Under the pieces are notes generated by a model, which ran no database searches, had not been told where the DNA came from, and saw only the letters and a list, made by a program, of their open reading frames with translations. Shown here in pieces: positions 44,675-52,361 of a stretch of 64,000 nucleotides of DNA (the first letter of the stretch is position 1; every line of letters starts with the position of its first letter). Source of the stretch: Nannocystis sp. RBIL2 (GTDB lineage Bacteria; Myxococcota_A; Polyangia; Nannocystales; Nannocystaceae); NCBI RefSeq assembly GCF_026626745.1, contig NZ_JAPNJW010000002.1:3868151-3932150 (forward strand). Direction: 5' to 3'. Position numbers and translations under genes: made by a program.

Positions 44675-45148
44675 ATGAGTCGCAGCACCCAGCTCGCCGT
44701 CGGCGAAGTCGCCCCCGACTTCAGCCTGCAGGACCAGGACGGCCGCACCGTCGCCCTCGCCGATCTCCTCAAGGAGCGCTGCGTGGTCCTCTACTTCTAT
44801 CCGAAGGACGACACGCCCGGCTGCACCGTCGAGGCCTGCAGCTTCCGCGACAGCTACACCGTGTTCGCCGACGCCGGCGCCGAGGTCGTGGGCATCAGCA
44901 GCGACGGCGTCGAGGCGCACAAGGCCTTCGCGGCCAAGCACAACCTGCCGTTTCGCCTGCTCAGCGATCGCGGCGGGGCGGTGCGAGGCAACTACGGCGT
45001 GAAGAAGACGCTCGGCCTCATCGACGGCCGCGTCACCTTCATCATCGACCGCGGCGGCGTGGTGCGGCACGTGTTCTCGTCGCAGGTCCGGCCCAAGAAG
45101 CACGTGGCCGAGGCCCTCGAGATCGTGCGAAGTCTCGCATCCGCTTGA
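44675..45148 (+). CDS. bcp: Thiol peroxidase Bcp (peroxiredoxin Q)
   Basis: A 157-aa peroxiredoxin. The active site is YPKDDTPGCTVEACSFRD with the peroxidatic Cys (PGCT) and a second Cys five residues on, as in Bcp/PrxQ enzymes. APDFSLQDQDG and VVGISSDGVEAHKAFAAKHNLPF are typical. It reduces hydroperoxides using thioredoxin-type donors in the cytoplasm. Divergent from the small membrane-protein gene with about 70 bp between. Confidence 0.94.
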   Translation: MSRSTQLAVGEVAPDFSLQDQDGRTVALADLLKERCVVLYFYPKDDTPGCTVEACSFRDSYTVFADAGAEVVGISSDGVEAHKAFAAKHNLPFRLLSDRGGAVRGNYGVKKTLGLIDGRVTFIIDRGGVVRHVFSSQVRPKKHVAEALEIVRSLASA

Positions 45149-45404
45149 GCTCGGTGAGCATGCTCCACTCGAGTCGTTGCCTTTAGCCCCCACCCCCTGG
45201 GGCCCCCCTGGCGAACCGGGGAAGGTAGGCTGTACGGGGTGTAGGGGTGGCCTGGAACGATGTCCGGCCATCCCTCAACAAACCTTCAGTGTGATGCATG
45301 CCCGCAGGGCGCCGGTGGCACCGTCCCCCAAGACGGACCATGGTTGACCGAACGTCGAGCGCGGCGCCCGCAGCCCAGCGCGGCTCGACGCAGGAGACAC
45401 AGCC
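45149..45404. other. 256-bp intergenic region with a GC-skewed tract
   Basis: No gene. The tract at 45187-45212 is C-runs then G-runs on the plus strand (G-runs on the other strand). A strong AGGAG ribosome site for the next gene is at its right end. Confidence 0.4.
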
Positions 45405-45803
45405 ATGAGCCTCTTTGCCAACATCGAACACCTGGCGGCCGCCCCGGGCGTCGTCGCCGTCACGATCGACTCACCCAACCACCCACGGGGATTCCGGGGC
45501 GTCGACAGCTGGTCGCCCGTCCTCGACGCCTCGCTGCAGCTGTTCGGCCAGACCGGGGAGGACACCATCCGCCTCGTCATCGGCCAGCACACGGTGATCA
45601 TCCAGAAGGAGCACGGCGACACGGTCGCCGTCGTGTTGCCCACCGGGCACGCGATCGCCAAGTCGCTCCGGCGGATGATCCGCCGCCTCGCGAAGAAGGA
45701 GCGCGGCCCGGTCACGACCGCGCGAGCGCCGCAGGCGCCGACCGAGCAGCCCTCGGCCGGCACTTCCGAGCCCTCGCCGCTCGATCGACCGGAGGCGGCC
45801 TGA
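45405..45803 (+). CDS. Unrecognised 132-aa protein, possible roadblock/LC7-like fold
   Basis: Start MSLFANIEHLAAAPGVVAVTI has an AGGAG site 11 nt upstream. The domain (FANIEHLAAAPGVVAVTID, then RLVIGQHTVIIQKEHGDTVAVVLPTGHAIAKSLRRMIRRLAKK) has the length and pattern of a roadblock/LC7 domain such as those regulating small GTPases in gliding and polarity. The C-terminal 35 residues are Pro/Ala-rich and likely disordered. The family call is tentative. Confidence 0.5.
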   Translation: MSLFANIEHLAAAPGVVAVTIDSPNHPRGFRGVDSWSPVLDASLQLFGQTGEDTIRLVIGQHTVIIQKEHGDTVAVVLPTGHAIAKSLRRMIRRLAKKERGPVTTARAPQAPTEQPSAGTSEPSPLDRPEAA

Positions 45804-45919
45804 CAGAGGCCCTCTGGGCCTTCTGGACCCCACCGCGCGGGCCTTTTGGCGCGCGCCTCCGCTCGGAGTGCGTGATGGGCGCACCTGGAACGAGTCGCCC
45901 TCCGAGCGGCGATCACGTC

Positions 45920-45957
45920 TGACGTGTCTCTTTCGACAGGTCGCGTGACCTGTCCTC
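45920..45957. repeat. Palindrome units in an intergenic region
   Basis: TGACGTGTCT, cttt, CGACAGGTCG, then a third CCTGTCC unit whose spacing is off by 2 nt. Confidence 0.6.
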
Positions 45958-46075
45958 AAGCACCACCGGACGCTCCCTGGCCGTCTGGTCCCCGAGCCCA
46001 TCGGGCCAACTTCACCCTCCCGACGCGGCGCAGCCCACGACCTCGTGGCCTGCGCCGCGCTGCTATCATCCGCGC

Positions 46076-47275
46076 GTGCGATTCGCCGTGCTCGTCCTCG
46101 CCGTGCTCGTGTGCGCCTGCGGTGCGCACGACGACGCCCCGCCGATCGAGGTCAAGCCGGACCCGAGCTTGACGCTGCCGCCGATCGCCCGCGACCGCGA
46201 CCCGACCACGCGCCCGCCCGGCACCGACCCGGCCGACGCGATGACGCTGCACTTTATCGACATCGGCCAGGGCGACGCGACCCTGCTCGAGTTCCCGTGC
46301 GGCGCGGCGCTGATCGACACCGGCGGCGAGAAGAACGAGCTCTACGACGGCGAGGCCGCGCTCTACGCCTACCTCGACGCCTTCTTCGCCCGCCGCGCCG
46401 ATCTCGATCGCACCCTCGACCTGCTGCTCATCACCCACCCGCACATCGACCACAACCGCGGCGCTGTCGGCGTGCTCGAGCGCTACACCGTCAAGAACGT
46501 GGTCGACAACGGCGCCGACGCCCCGCACAGCCACAACGACGGCACCGAGGACCCGGGCGCGACCCAGCAGATGGCCGTGCACGCGTGGCTGCGCAGCCAC
46601 CCCGACAAGAACGTGCAGTACCTCGCCGTCGGCGCCGGCGACGTGCCCGCCGAGGGCCTGCACAGCGCGATCGTCGACTCGATCGGCAGCTGCGCCCGCG
46701 CGCCCACCGACCCCAAGCTGACCGCCCTGTGGGGCACCGTCACCCACGACGTCGAGACCTACGGGGACAACCCCAACAACCACAGCGTGGTCGTCCGCGT
46801 CGACTACGGCGAGGCCTCGGCGCTGTTCACCGGCGACCTCGAGCTCATCGGCCTGAGCCGCCTGGCCGACCGCTACGAGAAGCACCCGGAGCTGCTCGAC
46901 GTCGACATCTACCAGGTCGGCCACCACGGCAGTAAGAACGCCACCATTCACTACCAGATGGCCCTGATGAGCCCGCGCGTGGCCGTGATCTCGATGGGCC
47001 CGTACGAGCGGAATATTCCGTGGACCGCCCGCAAGTACGGCCACCCGCACATCGTCGCGCTGGAGCACCTCGTCCACCCCGAGTACGGCGTCCGCGGCCG
47101 CCGCGCCCCCACGCAGGCGATGGTCGGCTTCCGCGGCGCCTATCAAGACAAGGTCACCGAGATCTTCCAGCGCCGCACGATCGACCGCGCGATCTACGGG
47201 ACCGGCTGGGACGGAACCGTGGTGATCGCGGCCCACGCCAACGGCTGGCTCGACGTCAAAACGCTCGGTCGCTGA
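46076..47275 (+). CDS. Metallo-beta-lactamase-fold lipoprotein (ComEC C-terminal-like)
   Basis: A 399-aa lipoprotein: signal VRFAVLVLAVLVCAC, Asp/Pro-rich linker, then an MBL fold of the ComEC/Rec2 C-terminal kind. Motifs are LHFIDIGQGDATLLEF (the family's opening), ALIDTGG, THPHIDHNRG (HxHxDH metal site), NNHSVVVRVDYGEASALFTGDLE and YQVGHHGSKNATIHY. In ComEC the domain can act as a nuclease; as a separate exported lipoprotein it may cut extracellular nucleic acid or another phosphoester. The start is GTG 46076. Confidence 0.82.
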   Translation: MRFAVLVLAVLVCACGAHDDAPPIEVKPDPSLTLPPIARDRDPTTRPPGTDPADAMTLHFIDIGQGDATLLEFPCGAALIDTGGEKNELYDGEAALYAYLDAFFARRADLDRTLDLLLITHPHIDHNRGAVGVLERYTVKNVVDNGADAPHSHNDGTEDPGATQQMAVHAWLRSHPDKNVQYLAVGAGDVPAEGLHSAIVDSIGSCARAPTDPKLTALWGTVTHDVETYGDNPNNHSVVVRVDYGEASALFTGDLELIGLSRLADRYEKHPELLDVDIYQVGHHGSKNATIHYQMALMSPRVAVISMGPYERNIPWTARKYGHPHIVALEHLVHPEYGVRGRRAPTQAMVGFRGAYQDKVTEIFQRRTIDRAIYGTGWDGTVVIAAHANGWLDVKTLGR

Positions 47276-47414
47276 CCGCGCCGGGGTCGTCACCCCGGCT
47301 TTCGGATCGCCGCCCCCACGCCGGCCTATGCCGCAGACCACACGCGGGCGGACGCTCGCCGGCCGCGCCGACGCGCCTTGCCGCCCGCCGGTCCGCTCGC
47401 GCATAGTCCCCCGC

Positions 47415-47615
<201 letters not shown>

Positions 47616-47629
47616 GCGGCTGCGCCTGA

Positions 47630-47667
47630 GGACATGCCGCCTGGCGCATGTCCTGAAGGACACCCTC
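47630..47667. repeat. 14-nt palindrome array after the SEC-C gene
   Basis: Units GGACATGCCG, GCGCATGTCC and GGACACCCTC with spacers cctg and tgaa; 14 bp after the SEC-C stop. Confidence 0.8.
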
Positions 47668-47913
47668 CTCGCCAGCCGCCCGCACCGCGCCGCGCTCGCT
47701 TCGCGCCAGGGTTTTGCCCCGCCGCGCGGGTCGCTGCCCGCGGGCGGCGAGCACGGCGACGTCGCCCTCTCCGACAGCTCGATGAAGGCGACGACATCGC
47801 CGCGGGCACCGGGGCCACCTGTCCGATCGGCCAGCCGCTGCGTCGTCCGTCCGCCTCGCCGCCGACGACCGCGCCGCGCTCGCTCCGCGCCGAGCTGCCC
47901 GCCGGGCCCGCTG

Positions 47914-48147
47914 CGACATGTCCCTCGTGACATGTCCCAAGTGCCATCCATAGGAGCGCCGCGCTCGCTACGCTGCCCGATCGCCCGGCTCCGCGCCGCG
48001 CTCGCGTCGCGCCAGGCCTGCGCCGCGCTCGCTTCGACATGTCCCCCGCGACATGTCCCGTCCGCCAGCATCGCCCGCGCCGCGCTCGCGTCGCGCCCGG
48101 GTCGCACCGCGCCGCGCTCGCCTCGACAGGTCCCTCGTGACAGGTTC
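47914..48147. repeat. Three palindrome pairs in the composite region
   Basis: Pairs at 47914 (CGACATGTCC, ctcg, TGACATGTCC), 48035 (CGACATGTCC, cccg, CGACATGTCC) and 48124 (CGACAGGTCC, ctcg, TGACAGGTTC). Each is followed by a degenerate third unit. Confidence 0.75.
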
Positions 48148-48431
48148 CGTCCGACCGCTCGCACGCTCGCATCGCGCCAAGAATTTGGCAGCTCCGCCGC
48201 GCACCCCACTCACCCGACGTGTCCTGCGGGCCAGGCCCGCGGCGCCCCTCGGCCGCCCTCGCATCGCCCCGAATGTGCCGCTCTGCCTCGCGCTCGCTTC
48301 GCCCCAGGGTTTGTCGCCCCTGACCGGGCTCTCGACGCCGCGCCTCGCCGGCCGGAGGCCGCAGGTCCCATCCGACATCCGCGGCCGCGTCGCCTTCGCT
48401 TCGGGTCGAACCGCCGCGTCTCTTCCCCACA

Positions 48432-48469
48432 GGACATGCCCCCCAGGACATGTCCTTTCTACCAGCATC
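48432..48469. repeat. Palindrome array at the GGDEF gene end
   Basis: GGACATGCCC, ccca, GGACATGTCC, tttc, TACCAGCATC. It reaches into the stop codon of the minus-strand GGDEF gene. Confidence 0.8.
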
Positions 48470-49955
48470 AATCCAGCGGCTCGTCGTCGCTCGGCGGCTC
48501 GAACAGCATCGGCGCCTCGTCGCCCTCGATCACCGCCCGGCCCCGGCCGCCGCGCTTGGCGTCGATCAGCGCCGCCTCGGCCTCGGAGAACAGCACCGAC
48601 ATCTCGTGGTTGTCGCGCGGCCACAGCGACCCGCCGGCGCTGAGCGAGATGCCCATGCCGAGGCCCAGAGTGCCGACGCGGCGGGCGATCGCCAGCACCT
48701 GCTCGTGGGTCGTGTCGGTCACCAGCACCGCGAACGCGTCGCCGGTGAGGCGGGCGACGATGTCGTGCGAGCGCAACGTCGAGCGCAGCATGACCCCGAC
48801 CTGCTGCAGCAGCTCGTCGCCGGCCTTGTGCCCGCGGGCGAGGTTGACCCGCTGCAGGTAGTCGACGTCGAACAGCAGCAGCGCGCACTGCGAGCCGAGC
48901 CGCTGGGCCCGCGACTGCTCGTCGGCCATGCGCGTCTCGAACTCGCGGCGGTTGAACAGCCCCGTCAGCTCGTCGTGGCGGGCCAGCGTCTCCACGCTCT
49001 CGCGCAGGCGCAGGTTCTCCGACGCCAGCGCCGCGGTGTCGAGCAGGAAGCCGATGAACTCGCGCGCCTGCGGGTCGATCGGCGCGCGCCCGTACGGGTC
49101 GTCGGCGACCACGATCCCGAGCACCTTGTCGCGCAGGCGGATCGCCGCGACCAGGAACTCGCCCGGCGGCTCCAGGGCCGCCAGCGCCGGGTTCATCGGC
49201 CGCTCGCGGGAGAAGAGCAGCGGCCCGCTCGCCGCCAGCGCCTGCCCGATCTCGTCGCGCGGATCGGTCGTCACGTCGACCGCGATCGTGCGCACGAAAT
49301 TCTCGTAGCGCGGCTCCGTCGTCTCCACCTCCGCGATCCGCTGCTCGAGCGACAGGCCCGTCGTCGCCCGCCCCGCCTCGGCCGCGTCGGCCGGCCCGAT
49401 CGCCGACTCCCCGACCAGCGCCCGCCCGTCCTCGTCGTACACGAACAGCGCCGCCCGGCTGAACCCCAGGGCCAGCCCCGAGGTCATCCCGATCAGCAGG
49501 ATCGTCCGCAGCCGGTCGATGCTGCCCGTCTCGAGCATCGCCCGGGTCAGCCGCCGCAGCGCCTCCTGCCGCGGTGACTCGCGCGCGAAGCGCTCGAGCG
49601 CCCCTGCGGCCTCGTCGACGTCGAGCAGGCTCTGCGCGACCCGCCGCGCGAGCGCGGGGATCCCTTCGGCCAGCTCGGCTGTCCCGAGGACCAGGTCCTT
49701 CATGCCATGGATGAAGCGCACCTTCGACCCGGCCGCGCTCATGCGGGCCCCGACCAGCCGCAGCGACGAACCGTGGCCCGCGAGCCGCAACAGCTGCAGC
49801 GCCAGCGGGGGCGCGTCCTCGGCCGGCGCCTCGACCTCGAGCGCGAGCGGCACTGCCAGCCGCTCGAAGAGGGTCCGGAGATCGTGCGGCACGTCGACCG
49901 CACGCACGGCCGTCGCCAGAGCCTCGGGGATCCCGCTGAACGCTGGGTCGGACAT
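48468..49955 (-). CDS. GAF-GGDEF protein with degenerate catalytic motif
   Basis: A 495-aa protein. The N-terminal third is unrecognised and helical. A GAF-like middle (IDRLRTILLIGMTSGLALGFSRAALFVYDEDGRALVGESAIG, and EFLVAAIRLRDKVLGIVVADDPYG) precedes a diguanylate-cyclase domain. That domain starts ARHDELTGLFNRREFETRM and has LFDVDYLQRVNLARGHKAGDELL. The signature GG(D/E)EF is replaced by TGDAF (RLTGDAFAVLV), so cyclase activity is doubtful; such domains often bind c-di-GMP or GTP, or regulate others. The start MSDPAFSG at 49955 excludes a long Arg/Ala-rich extension. Confidence 0.8.
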   Translation of the reverse strand: MSDPAFSGIPEALATAVRAVDVPHDLRTLFERLAVPLALEVEAPAEDAPPLALQLLRLAGHGSSLRLVGARMSAAGSKVRFIHGMKDLVLGTAELAEGIPALARRVAQSLLDVDEAAGALERFARESPRQEALRRLTRAMLETGSIDRLRTILLIGMTSGLALGFSRAALFVYDEDGRALVGESAIGPADAAEAGRATTGLSLEQRIAEVETTEPRYENFVRTIAVDVTTDPRDEIGQALAASGPLLFSRERPMNPALAALEPPGEFLVAAIRLRDKVLGIVVADDPYGRAPIDPQAREFIGFLLDTAALASENLRLRESVETLARHDELTGLFNRREFETRMADEQSRAQRLGSQCALLLFDVDYLQRVNLARGHKAGDELLQQVGVMLRSTLRSHDIVARLTGDAFAVLVTDTTHEQVLAIARRVGTLGLGMGISLSAGGSLWPRDNHEMSVLFSEAEAALIDAKRGGRGRAVIEGDEAPMLFEPPSDDEPLD

Positions 49956-50074
49956 CGGCCCCGCGATGCTGGCAAAAGCCCCGCAGGCCAGCAACGGGCG
50001 CCGACGCGCATCCGCGCGCTTCAGCGGCCCGCGCGGCCACCGGCGCGGATTTGTCCGCGCCCGGCGCGGGCCGA

Positions 50075-51229
50075 TCACCCCGCGTGGCGCGCGCGCGCGA
50101 ACGCTCGCAGGGCCTCGGGCGCCGACCCCGTGATCACCGCGTCCGCCACCAGCTCGCCGATCGCCGGCGCGAACTTGAAGCCGTGCCCGGAGAACCCGCC
50201 GGCGACCCACACGCGCCTGTCCCCGGGGACATGGTCGATCACGAAGTCGGTCGACGGCGTGCAGGTGTAAAGGCACACCGTCGCGTGGACGAACTCGCCC
50301 CGCCCCGCCGGCAGGTACTCGGCCAGGAACGCGTCGAGCGGCGCGAGATCGGCGGGGTGGATCGCGCGGTCGACCCGCTCGGGGTCGACCGCCGCCTCGG
50401 CAGCCCCGACCTCCGGCGGCGGCACGTGGCACGCCAGCTTGAAGCCGGTCACGCCCTCGTGCCCGTACGGGAACCCGTACACGAAGCCCCCCGGGCCGAA
50501 CGAGGCCCACACCGGCATCGCCGCCAGGCGGGCGATCGCGTGCGGGTCGGGCCGCGTCCACGCCAGCACCCGCCGCAGCACCTTCAGCTTGCCCGGCATG
50601 AACCCCGGCAAAAGCCCCGGCAGGTACGCCCCCGCCGTCACCACCACGTGGTCGGCCGGCAGCAGCGTCCCCTCTTCGAGCAACACCCGCGGCCGCTCGC
50701 CGAGCGCGACCTCGCGGACGCGCACGCCCGTCCGCCACACTGTCCCGAGGGACATGGCCTCTCGTTTTAGCGCTTCGAGACATGGCCCTACGCGCAGGTA
50801 ACCGCCCGACGGCGTGAAGCAGGCCGTCCACCCCTCGGGCACCGCGATCGGGAAGCGCTCGCGGGCCGCGGCCGCGTCCATCCGCTCGTGCTCGACCTCC
50901 GCCGACACGCAGGCCGCGATCGCGTCCTGGTAGTCGGGGTCGTCCTCCGGCCCGAACTCGACCATCCCGGTGCGCACCAGCAGCGTCTCGCCGGCCTTCT
51001 CGCCGAGCGCCTGCCACAGCGCGTCGGCGCGGCGGACCAGCGGCACGTAGCCTGCCCCCTCGTGGTACGACTCGCGGATGATGCGGGTGTAGCCGGAGTG
51101 GCTGCCGTGCTCGTGCACGTGCGAGAAGCGCTCGAGCACCGTGACCTCGGCCCCGCGGGCGGCCAGCGCCCACGCGGTCGCCGAGCCCATCGTACCGCCG
51201 CCGACGACGATGACCTTCGGCCCGCGCAT
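50075..51229 (-). CDS. Sarcosine-oxidase-like FAD amine oxidase
   Basis: A 384-aa flavoenzyme of the DAO superfamily, closest to monomeric sarcosine/N-methyl-amino-acid oxidases (SoxA/MSOX, SolA). The FAD motif is VIVVGGGTMGSATAWALAARGAEVTVLER. HGSHSGYTRIIRESY is the family's loop, and the C-terminal ATVCLYTCTPSTDFVIDHVP places a Cys where MSOX anchors FAD covalently. GGFSGHGFKFAPAIGE is the second FAD contact. It oxidises a secondary amine to imine and H2O2. It starts 4 nt after the tryptophan 2,3-dioxygenase stop, so the two are probably co-expressed. A five-unit palindrome array is inserted in frame at 50736-50801. Confidence 0.88.
   Translation of the reverse strand: MRGPKVIVVGGGTMGSATAWALAARGAEVTVLERFSHVHEHGSHSGYTRIIRESYHEGAGYVPLVRRADALWQALGEKAGETLLVRTGMVEFGPEDDPDYQDAIAACVSAEVEHERMDAAAARERFPIAVPEGWTACFTPSGGYLRVGPCLEALKREAMSLGTVWRTGVRVREVALGERPRVLLEEGTLLPADHVVVTAGAYLPGLLPGFMPGKLKVLRRVLAWTRPDPHAIARLAAMPVWASFGPGGFVYGFPYGHEGVTGFKLACHVPPPEVGAAEAAVDPERVDRAIHPADLAPLDAFLAEYLPAGRGEFVHATVCLYTCTPSTDFVIDHVPGDRRVWVAGGFSGHGFKFAPAIGELVADAVITGSAPEALRAFARARHAG
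50213..50236. repeat. Palindrome pair inside the sarcosine-oxidase-like gene
   Basis: GCGCCTGTCC, ccgg, GGACATGGTC. In frame (IDHVPGDRRVW), 11 residues after the probable flavin-anchoring Cys. Confidence 0.55.
50736..50801. repeat. Five-unit palindrome array in frame inside the oxidase gene
   Basis: CACACTGTCC, cgag, GGACATGGCC, tctc, GTTTTAGCGC, ttcg, AGACATGGCC, ctac, GCGCAGGTAA. The third unit is degenerate but the 14-nt phase is kept. It encodes CLEALKREAMSLGTVW on the minus strand. Confidence 0.75.
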
Positions 51230-51233
51230 CGCC

Positions 51234-52349
<1,116 letters not shown>

Positions 52350-52361
52350 AGGCCGCGAAAG

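Larger units (their letters stand above)
47616..48467. repeat. 852-bp composite repeat region without genes
   Basis: No coding region is credible. Two repeat types alternate. One is the 14-nt palindrome unit, at 47630-47667, 47914-47937, 48035-48072, 48124-48147, 48215-48238 and 48432-48469. The other is a degenerate word CGCCGCGCTCGCTTCGCGCC seen about ten times (near 47685, 47872, 47958, 47993, 48021, 48078, 48106 and others). It lies between the convergent SEC-C and GGDEF genes. Confidence 0.75.

Noticed and set aside
45187..45250. G-runs on the minus strand that could form a G-quadruplex.
   Set aside because: Only three clear runs are close together and the genome is very GC-rich, so it is weak evidence.
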